Shown: piece by piece, positions 11,926 to 23,552 of the stretch | How positions within the stretch are numbered: the first letter of the stretch is position 1 | How the letters are laid out: each line of letters opens with the position of its first letter | Source of the DNA: Cellulomonas fimi ATCC 484 | GTDB taxonomy: Bacteria; Actinomycetota; Actinomycetes; Actinomycetales; Cellulomonadaceae | Direction of reading: 5' to 3' | DNA length: 64,000 nt | NCBI RefSeq assembly: GCF_000212695.1 | Contig: NC_015514.1 | Span: 1,612,001-1,676,000, forward strand | The notes under the pieces: generated by a model | Told to the model about the DNA's origin: nothing | Database searches by the model: none | What the model saw: only the letters and a program-made list of their open reading frames with translations | Made by a program: the position numbers and the translations under genes

Positions 11926-12662
11926 CCGGCGGGGCGGGCGCGGGCCGCACCGTGGCCCGCGTCGCGCTCGTCCTCGTCTCGCACTCCCGCACGCTGGCCG
12001 AGGGGGCCGTCGAGCTGGCCGCGCAGATGGCGCCGGGCGTGCTGCTGCGCGCGGCGGGCGGCGGTCCCGACGGCGGGCTCGGCACGAGCTTCGACCTCGT
12101 GGAGGCGGCCCTGCTGGAGGCGACCGGTGACGGCCGCTCCGCCGTGGTCCTGACGGACCTGGGGTCGGCGGTGCTCACCGCGGAGTCGGTGCTCGAGCTC
12201 GCCGACCCCGACCTCGCGGAGCGGGTCCGGCTCGCGGACGCGCCGTTCGTCGAGGGGGCCGTCGCGGCGGCGGTCGCCGCGCACGGGGGTGCGGACCTCA
12301 CGGGTGTCGTGGCCGCGGCCGAGCACGCGGGGTCGACGTTCGCGGTCGCGCCGGAGGCGTCCGCCGGGCCGCCCGGGGCCGGCCCCGGGCCCGGCGGCGA
12401 GGACGGGACGGTCCGCGGGTCGGCGGTGCTGCGCAACCGGCTCGGGCTGCACGCGCGTCCGGCGGCCGTCGTGGCCCGGCTGATGGCGGGCTTCGACGCG
12501 CGGGTGCTGGTCAACGGCGTGAACGCGGCGAGCGTGCTCGAGCTCATGAAGCTCGGTGCGGTGCAGGGCCAGGAGGTCGTCGTGGAGGCGCACGGTCCGC
12601 AGGCGGTCGAGGCGCGGGACGCCCTTCTCGCGGCGGTCGAGCAGGGCTTCGGCGAGGTCTGA
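11922..12662 (+). CDS. dhaM: PTS phosphotransfer protein DhaM (EIIA-Man domain fused to HPr)
   Basis: DhaM feeds PEP-derived phosphate to the ADP on DhaL. The 246-residue protein has an EIIA-mannose-like domain (residues 10-135, phospho-His21 in VLVSHSRTLAEG), a Gly/Pro-rich linker, and an HPr domain with the phospho-histidine in GLHARPAAV near residue 176. Unlike E. coli DhaM it has no Enzyme I-like domain, so it should be phosphorylated by the general PTS Enzyme I encoded elsewhere. Start GTG 11922 overlaps the dhaL stop. The frame is open further upstream but only as a shadow of dhaL. Confidence 0.93.
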   Translation: MTGGAGAGRTVARVALVLVSHSRTLAEGAVELAAQMAPGVLLRAAGGGPDGGLGTSFDLVEAALLEATGDGRSAVVLTDLGSAVLTAESVLELADPDLAERVRLADAPFVEGAVAAAVAAHGGADLTGVVAAAEHAGSTFAVAPEASAGPPGAGPGPGGEDGTVRGSAVLRNRLGLHARPAAVVARLMAGFDARVLVNGVNAASVLELMKLGAVQGQEVVVEAHGPQAVEARDALLAAVEQGFGEV

Positions 12663-12709
12663 CCACGCCACGGACCGCGGTCCGTGTGAGGGACGGCACG
12701 AAGAATGCA

Positions 12710-12739
12710 TGGACTGCAAAGTTGCAGTCGGTGTAAAGT
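12710..12739 (+). promoter_or_regulatory. Promoter of the TetR-type gene, leaderless
   Basis: TGGACT (12710-12715), an 18-base gap and TAAAGT (12734-12739) form a promoter whose predicted start falls at or next to the ATG at 12748. No Shine-Dalgarno sequence precedes that ATG. Confidence 0.5.
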
Positions 12740-12744
12740 TGCAC
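12713..12744. promoter_or_regulatory. Twin palindromic operators over the TetR promoter
   Basis: The perfect palindrome ACTGCAAAGTTGCAGT (12713-12728) is followed by GTGTAAAGTTGCAC (12731-12744), which keeps the core TrnAA-AG-TTGCA with one mismatch. Centres are 17 bases apart. They cover the -35, the spacer and the -10, so binding would block transcription. Autoregulation by the adjacent TetR protein is the simple reading. Confidence 0.7.
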
Positions 12745-12747
12745 ACC

Positions 12748-13491
12748 ATGCAGGAAGTCGCGTCCACCCCGGCGGTCGCCGAGGGCGTGCCGGCCCAGGA
12801 GCCGCCGACGATCGCCGAGCTCGTCGGCGCCCTCGGCCTGCGCGAGCGCAAGAAGCGGGCGCGGCGTGACGCGCTCATCGACGCGACCCACCGCCTCGTC
12901 GACCGCGACGGGCTCGACGCGGTGACCGTCGAGGCCATCTGCGAGGCCGCGGGCGTCTCCGTGCGCACGTTCTTCAACTACTTCGAGACGAAGGACGACG
13001 CGGTCCTCGGCCACGCGACGTACCCGATCGACCCGGTGCTCGAGGACGAGTTCGCCGCGGGCGGTCCCACCGGCCACCTCCTGACCGACGTCGAGCACCT
13101 CGTCGCCTCGCTCCTCGAGGCCGCTCCGTCGGCCCGGGCGCGCATGGCCAAGGGGCTGGAGATCGCAGCCCGGGAGCCCCGGCTCCTCGCGCGCCACCTC
13201 GCGTGGCTCGACAAGCACAAGGGCCTGCTCATGACGCTCGTCGCCCGCCGGCTGGGCGACGACCCCGTGCACCCGCCCGAGACCGTCGCGTCGCTCGCGC
13301 TGTTCCTCACGCACGCGTCGTTCGTGCGCTGGGAGGCCCGCGGCGGCACGGGCGAGGTCCGTGACCACCTGCACGACGTCCTCGGCGAGCTGCGCGCGCT
13401 CCTCGCGGACGACACGACCACCGCGCGTGACGCGGCCGCCGCGCGCGACGCCGACCCCGCTCGCGACGCCGGCCCCGCGCGCGGCGGCTGA
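12748..13491 (+). CDS. TetR-family transcriptional regulator
   Basis: The product (247 residues) has an N-terminal helix-turn-helix typical of TetR repressors: TVEAICEAAGVSVRTFFNYF, with the conserved F-NYF end of the recognition helix, about residues 53-72. The C-terminal ligand domain is variable. The last 25 residues are a low-complexity tail of Ala/Arg/Asp repeats (RDAAAARDADPARDAG). ATG 12748 is chosen because the homology begins just after it and the twin operators lie immediately upstream; the frame is open further back into dhaM. The MFS exporter follows in the same direction, so this protein probably represses itself and the exporter and is released by a drug-like ligand. Confidence 0.92.
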   Translation: MQEVASTPAVAEGVPAQEPPTIAELVGALGLRERKKRARRDALIDATHRLVDRDGLDAVTVEAICEAAGVSVRTFFNYFETKDDAVLGHATYPIDPVLEDEFAAGGPTGHLLTDVEHLVASLLEAAPSARARMAKGLEIAAREPRLLARHLAWLDKHKGLLMTLVARRLGDDPVHPPETVASLALFLTHASFVRWEARGGTGEVRDHLHDVLGELRALLADDTTTARDAAAARDADPARDAGPARGG

Positions 13492-15354
<1,863 letters not shown>

Positions 15355-15363
15355 CCTGACGCG

Positions 15364-15765
15364 ATGAGCTCCGGCGTCCCCGAGGGGCAGGCGGTGCGCC
15401 GCAAGCGCCCCGCGAAGCCCCAGTTCACGCAGACGATGCTGATCCTCGAGGCCTTCGTCGTCCTGTTCGCCACGCTCGTGGCGTACGGGCTGCGCGTCGC
15501 CGAGCCCGCTCTGGTGTGGGGCGTCGGCGGCGGCCTCGCGGTGCTCCTGCTCGTGCTCTCCGGCTGGGTGGGCCGGCCCGGCGGCTACGTCGCCGGGTCG
15601 GTCGCCCAGGCGCTCGTCCTGGCCGGGGGGTTCGTCGTGCCGATGATGTTCGTCATCGGCGGCGTGTTCGTCGCGCTGTGGGTCTTCTCTCTGCGCGTCG
15701 GCGGTCGCATCGACCGCGAGCGCGCCGAGTGGGACGCCGCGCACCCCGGCGCGGTCGGTCCCTGA
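15364..15765 (+). CDS. DUF4233 small membrane protein
   Basis: The 133-residue protein has three to four predicted membrane helices (residues 23-41, 45-63, 72-101) between a basic N terminus and a charged C terminus (RIDRERAEWDAAHPG). DUF4233 proteins are found in actinobacteria, usually between folC and ndk; their role is unknown. Here ndk follows as usual but folC is displaced by the dha/TetR block. A -10 box six bases from the ATG suggests its own leaderless promoter, perhaps needed because it is cut off from folC. Confidence 0.88.
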   Translation: MSSGVPEGQAVRRKRPAKPQFTQTMLILEAFVVLFATLVAYGLRVAEPALVWGVGGGLAVLLLVLSGWVGRPGGYVAGSVAQALVLAGGFVVPMMFVIGGVFVALWVFSLRVGGRIDRERAEWDAAHPGAVGP

Positions 15766-15789
15766 CCGTCCCGACGCCGCACCGCAGCG

Positions 15790-15833
15790 ACGCCCCGCGG
15801 CCGCCGTCCGTCCACGGACCGGCCGCGGGGCGT
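15790..15833 (+). terminator. Terminator hairpin after DUF4233 gene
   Basis: A perfect 14-base-pair stem (15790-15803 with 15820-15833). Confidence 0.75.
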
Positions 15834-15848
15834 TCGCACGTCCCCGGC

Positions 15849-15854
15849 TAGGGT
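15849..15854 (+). promoter_or_regulatory. -10 box of ndk, leaderless
   Basis: TAGGGT ends seven bases before the ATG at 15862, and no Shine-Dalgarno sequence lies between. Confidence 0.55.
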
Positions 15855-15861
15855 GACCGGC

Positions 15862-16287
15862 ATGACTGACACGCAGCGCACCCTGGTCCTCGTCAAGCCC
15901 GACGGCGTCCGCCGGGGTCTGGTGGGGGAGATCCTGCGTCGCATCGAGGCGAAGGGCTACACGCTCGTCGCCGTCGAGCTCCGCGAGGCCGACGAGGCGC
16001 TGCTCGCGGAGCACTACGCGGAGCACGCCGGCAAGCCGTTCCTGCAGCCGCTCGTCGACTTCATGCGCTCGGGCCCGGTGCTCGCCGCGGTCGTCGAGGG
16101 GCACCGCGTGATCGAGGGCTTCCGCTCGCTCGCGGGCGCGACCGACCCCACCGTCGCGGCGCCCGGCACGATCCGCGGCGACCTCGCCCGCGACTGGGGC
16201 CTCAAGGTCATCCAGAACCTCGTCCACGGCTCCGACGGCGAGGAGTCGGCGGCCCGCGAGATCGGGCTCTGGTTCCCGGCGCTCTGA
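15862..16287 (+). CDS. ndk: Nucleoside diphosphate kinase
   Basis: Ndk balances nucleoside triphosphates by moving the gamma phosphate from ATP to other NDPs through a phospho-histidine. The 141-residue protein starts [18 protein letters not shown], the standard N terminus. The active-site histidine lies in [19 protein letters not shown] 15862 is preferred over an in-frame GTG at 15853 because that GTG is inside the -10 box. A strong hairpin follows, so ndk seems to be a single-gene unit. Confidence 0.97.
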   Translation: MTDTQRTLVLVKPDGVRRGLVGEILRRIEAKGYTLVAVELREADEALLAEHYAEHAGKPFLQPLVDFMRSGPVLAAVVEGHRVIEGFRSLAGATDPTVAAPGTIRGDLARDWGLKVIQNLVHGSDGEESAAREIGLWFPAL

Positions 16288-16313
16288 CCCGCCCTCGCGC
16301 GAGCACGACCGGC

Positions 16314-16357
16314 GGCGGGCCGTCGGCGGACGCGGCCCGGGTCCCCGACGGCCCGCC
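16314..16357 (+). terminator. Terminator hairpin after ndk
   Basis: A perfect 13-base-pair stem (16314-16326 with 16345-16357). Confidence 0.75.
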
Positions 16358-16367
16358 TCGCACGTCC

Positions 16368-16373
16368 TAGGCT
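16368..16373 (+). promoter_or_regulatory. -10 box of smc, leaderless
   Basis: TAGGCT ends six bases before the GTG start of smc. Confidence 0.5.
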
Positions 16374-16379
16374 GCGTGC

Positions 16380-19300
16380 GTGCACCTCAAGACCCTCACC
16401 CTGCGGGGGTTCAAGTCGTTCGCGTCGGCGACGACCCTGACCTTCGAGCCCGGCGTCACGTGCGTCGTCGGGCCCAACGGCTCGGGCAAGTCGAACGTCG
16501 TCGACGCGCTCGCCTGGGTCATGGGGGAGCAGGGCGCCAAGTCGTTGCGCGGCGGCAAGATGGAGGACGTCATCTTCGCCGGCACCGCCGGCCGGCCGCC
16601 GCTCGGCCGGGCCGAGGTCGCGCTCACGATCGACAACACCGACGGCGCGCTGCCGATCGAGTACACCGAGGTCACGATCTCGCGGACCCTGTTCCGCAAC
16701 GGCGGGTCCGAGTACGCCATCAACGGCCAGGGCTGCCGGCTGCTCGACATCCAGGAGCTGCTGTCCGACTCCGGCCTGGGCCGCGAGATGCACGTCATCG
16801 TCGGCCAGGGCCAGCTCGACGCGGTCCTGCGCGCGACGCCCGAGGAGCGGCGCGGGTTCGTCGAGGAGGCCGCGGGCGTCCTCAAGCACCGCAAGCGCAA
16901 GGAGAAGGCCCTGCGCAAGCTCGACGCGATGCAGGCCAACCTGACGCGCCTCGGCGACCTCACGGGGGAGATCCGCCGCCAGCTCGGCCCGCTCGGCCGG
17001 CAGGCGGAGGTCGCGCGCAAGGCGGCCGTCGTCCAGTCCGACCTGCGCGACGCCCGGGCACGGCTGCTCGCCGACGACCTCGCGCAGCTGACCGCGACGC
17101 TCGAGCAGGAGATCGCCGACGAGACCGCGCTGCTCGCCCGGCGCGCCGAGGTCGAGGGCGCGCTCGCGCAGCACCGCGACCGGCTCGCGGCGCTCGAGCG
17201 CGAGGCCGCCGAGGCGACGCCGCAGCTCACCGAGGCGACCGACGTCTGGTACCGCCTGTCGTCGCTGCGCGAGCGGCTGCGCGGCACCGCGTCGCTCGCG
17301 GCCGACCGTGTGCGGCTGCTCGGCAGCGCGGCGCCCGAGCGGCCCGGCGGTCAGGACCCGGACGACCTCGCCGCCCAGGCGCGGCGCGTGCGCGCCGCGG
17401 AGGCGGACCTCGCGACCGAGGTCGAGCAGGGGCGGGCGGCCCTCGAGGCGGCCGTCGCCGCGCGCCAGGAGGTCGAGCAGCAGGCGACCGCGGCCGAGAA
17501 GGAGCTCGCGACCGTCCTGCGCGGGGCCGCGGACCGGCGTGAGGGCGTCGCGCGCCTCGCGGGCCAGGTCGCCGCTCGCCGCAGCCGCGTCGAGGCCACG
17601 CAGGCCGAGATCGGCCGCCTGCGGGACACGCTCGCCGCGGCCCGCGAGCGCGAGTCGACCGCGAGCGAGGAGTTCGTCGCGCTCGAGTCCGAGGTCGCGG
17701 GCGTCGAGGCGGGTGAGGAGGGCCTGGACGCGGCGCACGAGGCCGCGGTCGAGGCGCTCGACGCCGCGACCGAGCACCTCGCCGTGCTGCGCGCGCAGCT
17801 CGCGGACGCCGAGCGCGAGCACGGCACGCTCGTCGCCCGGGCCGAGACGCTGGAGCTCAGCCTGGACCGCAAGGACGGCGCCGGGGCCCTGCTCGCCGCC
17901 GAGACCCTGACCGGGACGCTCGGGTCGGTCGCCGCGCTGCTCGCCGTGGAACCACGCGACGAGGAAGCCGTGGTCGCCGCGCTCGGTGCGGTCGCCGACG
18001 GCGTCGCGGTCGAGTCCGTCGACGCCGCCGTCGACGCGCTGCGCCACCTGCGCACCGAGGACGCCGGGCGAGCGTCGCTGCTCGTCGCGGGCGCGCCCCC
18101 CGCCGCCGACGTCGACCTGCCGCCGGGCGTGGACCGCGCCGTCGACCTCGTGCGCGCCCCGGCCCACGTGCAGGACACCGTGCGCGCGCTGCTCGCCGAC
18201 GTCGTCGTCGTCGACGACCTCGCCGCGGCCCGCGCGCTGGTCGCGCAGCACCCGCACCTCGTCGTCGCGACGCGCGCCGGTGACCTCCTGTCGCGCACGC
18301 GCGCCTCGGGCGGCTCAGCGACGGCGCCCAGCGCGCTGCACCTGCAGACGGCGCTCGAGCAGGCCCGGGCCGGTGCGGCGGAGGCGACCGCGACCGCGGA
18401 GCGGCTGCGGTTCGAGATCGCCGGCGCGACGCGTGCGGAGCAGGAGGCCCGCGACGCGCACGACCGCACGCTCGAGCGCCTGCACGAGTCCGACGCCGCG
18501 CTCGCCGCGGTCGCCGAGCAGCTCGGCCACCTGGCGTCCGCCGTGCGGGCCGCACGCGCCGAGGCCGACCGTGCGCAGGCGACGCTGACCGCCGCGTCCA
18601 CGACGCTCGAGGCGGACGCCGCCGAGCTCGCCGAGCTCACCGAGCGGCTCGCCGCCGCCGAGCAGGAGCCCGCCGACACCGAGGCCGCGATCGCCGAGGT
18701 CACCGCGCGTCGCGACCGCCTCGCGGGCCTGGCCACGGACGCGCGCGCACGCGAGACCGAGGCGCGGCTCACGCTGCGCACGGGTGAGGAGCGCGCCCGC
18801 GCGATGTCCGGCCGCGCGGCGTCGCTGGAGCGGGCCGCCGAGTCGGAGCGCGTCGCGCGGCGGCGCGCGGCCGAGCGGGAGCAGGTCCGGGCCCGGCAGT
18901 CCGCGGCCGCCGCGGCGGTCGGTGCCGGCGCCGCGCACGCGCTCACCGCGCTCGACGACTCCCTGCGCCGGGCGACCGCCGAGCGCGAGGCCGCCGAGAC
19001 GGCGCGGGCCGAGCGCGAGCAGCACCTGTCCGCGACACGCGCACGCGTCGAGGAGCTCGCGGCCGAGCTGGCCCGGCTGACCGACGCGGCGCACCGTGAC
19101 GAGGTCGCCCGCACCCAGCAGCGGCTGCGCGTCGAGCAGCTGCAGGCGCGGTCCGTCGAGGAGCTCGGCCTCGACCCGCAGGTCCTGCTCGACGAGTTCG
19201 GGCCGCACCGCGACGTGCCCGTCGTCCTGCCGCCCGGCACCGAGCCGGACCCGGGCGCGCCGACCGCCGTGCCGTTCGTCCGCGAGCAGCAGGAGAAGCG

Positions 19301-19940
19301 GCTGCGGGCCGCCGAGCGCGCCCTGTCCCAGCTCGGCCGCGTCAACCCGCTCGCGCTGGAGGAGTTCGCGGCCCTCGAGGAGCGCCACCGCTTCCTCACC
19401 GAGCAGCTCGCCGACCTGAAGAAGTCGCGCGCCGACCTGCTGGAGATCGTCCGTGAGATCGACGAGCGCGTCGAGCAGGTGTTCGCCGAGGCGTACCGCG
19501 ACACGGCCGCGGCGTTCGACGTCGTGTTCCCGCGCCTGTTCCCGGGCGGCGAGGGCCGCCTGGTCCTCACCGACCCGGACGACATGCTGACCACGGGGAT
19601 CGAGGTCGAGGCGCGCCCCGCCGGCAAGAAGGTCAAGCGCCTGTCGCTGCTGTCGGGCGGCGAGCGCTCCCTGACGGCCGTCGCGCTGCTCGTCGCGATC
19701 TTCAAGGCCCGGCCCAGCCCGTTCTACGTCATGGACGAGGTGGAGGCGGCGCTCGACGACGCGAACCTGGGGCGGCTGCTCGACATCTTCCGCGAGCTGC
19801 AGGAGGACTCCCAGCTCATCGTCGTGACGCACCAGAAGCGCACGATGGAGATCGCCGACGCGCTCTACGGCGTGACGATGCGCGGCGACGGCGTGACGAC
19901 CGTCGTGAGCCAGCGGATGCGCGAGGACGTCCCCGCCTGA
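16380..19940 (+). CDS. smc: Chromosome partition protein SMC
   Basis: SMC dimers with ScpA/ScpB load at the origin and extrude DNA loops to organise the chromosome. The 1186-residue protein has the Walker A motif VGPNGSGKSN (residues 30-39), a long coiled coil, a hinge around residues 490-640 (LTGTLGSVAALLAVEPRDE), a second coiled coil, the ABC signature LSGGERSLTA and Walker B FYVMDEVEAALDDAN near the C terminus. The coils are very rich in Ala, Glu and Arg. The gene starts with GTG in a leaderless layout. ScpA/B genes are not in the window. A small membrane protein gene and ftsY follow. Confidence 0.97.
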   Translation: MHLKTLTLRGFKSFASATTLTFEPGVTCVVGPNGSGKSNVVDALAWVMGEQGAKSLRGGKMEDVIFAGTAGRPPLGRAEVALTIDNTDGALPIEYTEVTISRTLFRNGGSEYAINGQGCRLLDIQELLSDSGLGREMHVIVGQGQLDAVLRATPEERRGFVEEAAGVLKHRKRKEKALRKLDAMQANLTRLGDLTGEIRRQLGPLGRQAEVARKAAVVQSDLRDARARLLADDLAQLTATLEQEIADETALLARRAEVEGALAQHRDRLAALEREAAEATPQLTEATDVWYRLSSLRERLRGTASLAADRVRLLGSAAPERPGGQDPDDLAAQARRVRAAEADLATEVEQGRAALEAAVAARQEVEQQATAAEKELATVLRGAADRREGVARLAGQVAARRSRVEATQAEIGRLRDTLAAARERESTASEEFVALESEVAGVEAGEEGLDAAHEAAVEALDAATEHLAVLRAQLADAEREHGTLVARAETLELSLDRKDGAGALLAAETLTGTLGSVAALLAVEPRDEEAVVAALGAVADGVAVESVDAAVDALRHLRTEDAGRASLLVAGAPPAADVDLPPGVDRAVDLVRAPAHVQDTVRALLADVVVVDDLAAARALVAQHPHLVVATRAGDLLSRTRASGGSATAPSALHLQTALEQARAGAAEATATAERLRFEIAGATRAEQEARDAHDRTLERLHESDAALAAVAEQLGHLASAVRAARAEADRAQATLTAASTTLEADAAELAELTERLAAAEQEPADTEAAIAEVTARRDRLAGLATDARARETEARLTLRTGEERARAMSGRAASLERAAESERVARRRAAEREQVRARQSAAAAAVGAGAAHALTALDDSLRRATAEREAAETARAEREQHLSATRARVEELAAELARLTDAAHRDEVARTQQRLRVEQLQARSVEELGLDPQVLLDEFGPHRDVPVVLPPGTEPDPGAPTAVPFVREQQEKRLRAAERALSQLGRVNPLALEEFAALEERHRFLTEQLADLKKSRADLLEIVREIDERVEQVFAEAYRDTAAAFDVVFPRLFPGGEGRLVLTDPDDMLTTGIEVEARPAGKKVKRLSLLSGGERSLTAVALLVAIFKARPSPFYVMDEVEAALDDANLGRLLDIFRELQEDSQLIVVTHQKRTMEIADALYGVTMRGDGVTTVVSQRMREDVPA

Positions 19941-20011
19941 CAGGTGTGGAGATTGTGTGCGGCTTGCCCGCCACACGGGTGAGGCGGCGCGACGGACGAC
20001 GGGGCGCGGCC

Positions 20012-20017
20012 GAGACT
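20012..20017 (+). promoter_or_regulatory. -10 box, leaderless small membrane protein gene
   Basis: GAGACT ends six bases before GTG 20024, the same spacing as at smc and ftsY. Confidence 0.35.
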
Positions 20018-20023
20018 GGGAGC

Positions 20024-20365
20024 GTGGTCGTGCTCATCGGGATCGTCGTGTCGCTCGTCGTCGCCGCCGCCGTGCTCGTGCTGGCGGGTGCCGAGGCGGC
20101 CGCCGACGCGCGCGGTGACAGCCGGGGCGGCCCCTGGCGAACGTTCCGGGACGGGTGGCGCGCACGGCGTCACCCCGACCCCGCGCAGCGTGCCGCTGCC
20201 GTCGCGGCCTCGGCGGACCCGGTCGACGTCTCGCTGCAGGAGCTCCTGAGCGCGAACGTCGAGCAGGGGGACGCGTACCTGCAGGTCGACGACCTCAGCG
20301 CGGCGCTCGAGCGCGCCGCCCGGCGTGCCGGCTCGGCGCTGCCGCGTCAGCAGCGCGGGGCCTGA
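20024..20365 (+). CDS. Small single-span membrane protein between smc and ftsY
   Basis: I do not recognise the family. With GTG 20024 as start the product is 113 residues: a membrane helix at the very N terminus (VVLIGIVVSLVVAAAVLVLA), then a basic cytoplasmic segment (RTFRDGWRARRHPDPAQRAA) and an amphipathic C-terminal region ending in Arg/Gln. An upstream GTG at 19946 is in frame but would add a charged, unlikely N terminus (RVRRRDGRRGAAETG). The start chosen has a -10-like hexamer six bases upstream. It lies between smc and ftsY, so a role near the membrane is possible but nothing more can be said. Confidence 0.65.
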   Translation: MVVLIGIVVSLVVAAAVLVLAGAEAAADARGDSRGGPWRTFRDGWRARRHPDPAQRAAAVAASADPVDVSLQELLSANVEQGDAYLQVDDLSAALERAARRAGSALPRQQRGA

Positions 20366-20438
20366 CGGCTTCGGACCGGTTCGCGGTCCGGGCGCACCGC
20401 CTGACGGCCCGCGACCGGTTCGCGTCGAGGGGCGCCCG
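20360..20438. repeat. Two-copy imperfect tandem repeat before ftsY
   Basis: CCTGACGGC followed by GACCGGTTCGCG recurs with a 39-base period. The first copy forms a CGGACCG/CGGTCCG hairpin (20372-20378 with 20384-20390) that could end transcription of the small gene. Confidence 0.55.
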
Positions 20439-20443
20439 GCAGA

Positions 20444-20449
20444 CAGACT
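20444..20449 (+). promoter_or_regulatory. -10 box of ftsY, leaderless
   Basis: CAGACT ends six bases before the GTG start of ftsY. Confidence 0.45.
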
Positions 20450-20455
20450 GTCCAC

Positions 20456-21676
20456 GTGGACCAGGACCTCCTCAACACCCTGCTCGCCGTCGGGCTGCCG
20501 ACCGTCGCCGTCGTGACGCTCGGCACGGTGCTCCTGCGCCGTCGCGGCTCGTCCCGGACGGGGACGACCGACACCAAGCCCCCCGCCGCCCCGCCGGCCG
20601 GCGCCCCCGCACCGCCCGCCGCGCCCGAGGCCCCGGCCGACGCCCGCCCGGGCTCGCCCACCGGCACGACCGCGCCGGAGCGCGCCCCCGACGACGTCGC
20701 CGAGCTCGAGGAGCCGCCCGTCCTCGAGGTGCCCGCGCCGGTCGCTGGTCGCCTGACCCGCCTGCGCGACCGGCTGTCGCGGTCCGGCTCGCCGCTCGGC
20801 ACCCGGCTGCTGCAGGTCCTGTCGCGCGACCACCTCACCGAGGACGACTGGGACGAGCTCGAGGAGACGCTGCTCCTCGCCGACGTCGGCGCCGGCCCGA
20901 CCACCGAGATCGTCGACGCGCTGCGCACCCGTGTGCGCGTCGAGGGGCTGCGCGAGCCGGGTCAGGTGCGCGCCGTCCTGCGCGACCAGCTGCTCGCGAT
21001 CGTCGACCCGTCGCTCGACCGCACGCTCGGCACCGCCCCGACGACGACGCCGGACGGCGCGACCGTGCCCGCGGTCGTGCTCGTCGTCGGCGTCAACGGG
21101 ACGGGCAAGACGACGACGGTCGGCAAGCTCGCCCGCGTGCTCGTCGCGGAGGGGCGCAGCGTCGTGCTCGGCGCTGCGGACACCTTCCGCGCCGCGGCCG
21201 CCGACCAGCTCGAGACGTGGGGCTCGCGCGTCGGCGTGCGCACCGTGCGGTCCGACCGGGACGGCGCCGACCCGGCGTCGGTCGCGTTCGACGCGGTCCG
21301 CACGGGCCGCGCCGAGGGCGTCGACGTCGTGCTCGTCGACACCGCGGGCCGGCTGCAGAACAAGGCAGGGCTCATGGACGAGCTGGGCAAGATCACGCGC
21401 GTCCTGACGCGCGAGGCGCCGCTGTCCGAGGTCCTGCTCGTCCTCGATGCGACCACGGGCCAGAACGGGCTCAACCAGGCCCGCGTCTTCGCGGAGGTCG
21501 CAGGCGTCACGGGCATCGTCCTGACGAAGCTGGACGGCACCGCGAAGGGCGGCATCGTCGTGGCCGTGCAGCGCGAGCTCGGCGTGCCCGTCAAGCTCGT
21601 CGGTCTGGGTGAGGGCCCGGACGACCTCGCGCCGTTCGACCCCGAGGCGTTCGTCGACGGGATCCTGCAGGGCTGA
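20456..21676 (+). CDS. ftsY: Signal recognition particle receptor FtsY
   Basis: FtsY docks SRP-bound ribosomes at the membrane. The 406-residue protein has an N-terminal membrane helix (LLAVGLPTVAVVTLGTVLL), as in other actinobacterial FtsY, then an acidic Pro/Ala linker, and the NG GTPase domain from about residue 100. G1 is GVNGTGKTTTVGK, then DTFRAAA, DTAGRLQNK (G3) and TKLDGTAKGG (G4). Its partner Ffh is encoded 3.7 kb downstream. A strong hairpin follows the stop. Confidence 0.97.
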   Translation: MDQDLLNTLLAVGLPTVAVVTLGTVLLRRRGSSRTGTTDTKPPAAPPAGAPAPPAAPEAPADARPGSPTGTTAPERAPDDVAELEEPPVLEVPAPVAGRLTRLRDRLSRSGSPLGTRLLQVLSRDHLTEDDWDELEETLLLADVGAGPTTEIVDALRTRVRVEGLREPGQVRAVLRDQLLAIVDPSLDRTLGTAPTTTPDGATVPAVVLVVGVNGTGKTTTVGKLARVLVAEGRSVVLGAADTFRAAAADQLETWGSRVGVRTVRSDRDGADPASVAFDAVRTGRAEGVDVVLVDTAGRLQNKAGLMDELGKITRVLTREAPLSEVLLVLDATTGQNGLNQARVFAEVAGVTGIVLTKLDGTAKGGIVVAVQRELGVPVKLVGLGEGPDDLAPFDPEAFVDGILQG

Positions 21677-21681
21677 CCCGC

Positions 21682-21720
21682 CGTCCGGGGCGTGGGACGC
21701 GCCCTCTCACGCCCCGGACG
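21682..21720 (+). terminator. Terminator hairpin after ftsY
   Basis: A perfect 13-base-pair stem (21682-21694 with 21708-21720). Confidence 0.75.
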
Positions 21721-21750
21721 ATCCGGACGTGCTGGACGTCCGCCCACCCC

Positions 21751-21797
21751 GAAACCGAACGTTTACGCGCGGGTGAGCGTTGTCACACCGCTGTAAC
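21751..21797. promoter_or_regulatory. Candidate GlnR boxes upstream of amtB
   Basis: Two pairs of half-sites with the GlnR-like six-base gap are visible: GAAAC-n6-TTTAC (21751-21766) and GTCAC-n6-GTAAC (21782-21797). They resemble the gTnAC-n6-GnAAC sites that the nitrogen regulator GlnR binds before ammonium-transport genes in actinobacteria. The region is AT-richer than its surroundings and lies 85-130 bases before amtB. Confidence 0.55.
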
Positions 21798-21881
21798 ACC
21801 GCCAGCGCATCGCCGAAACGGTCCTGCTCGACCTTGGTACCCGACCAGCCAGCCCCGGCTGGGAACGGGAGAGGCGACTCG

Positions 21882-23530
<1,649 letters not shown>

Positions 23531-23552
23531 GCAGGACGGTCCCGCGCAGCGC

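Noticed and set aside
19946..20023. Longer N terminus for the small smc-ftsY membrane protein
   Set aside because: It would place a basic segment before the membrane helix without a ribosome-binding site, while GTG 20024 has a good -10 box six bases upstream.
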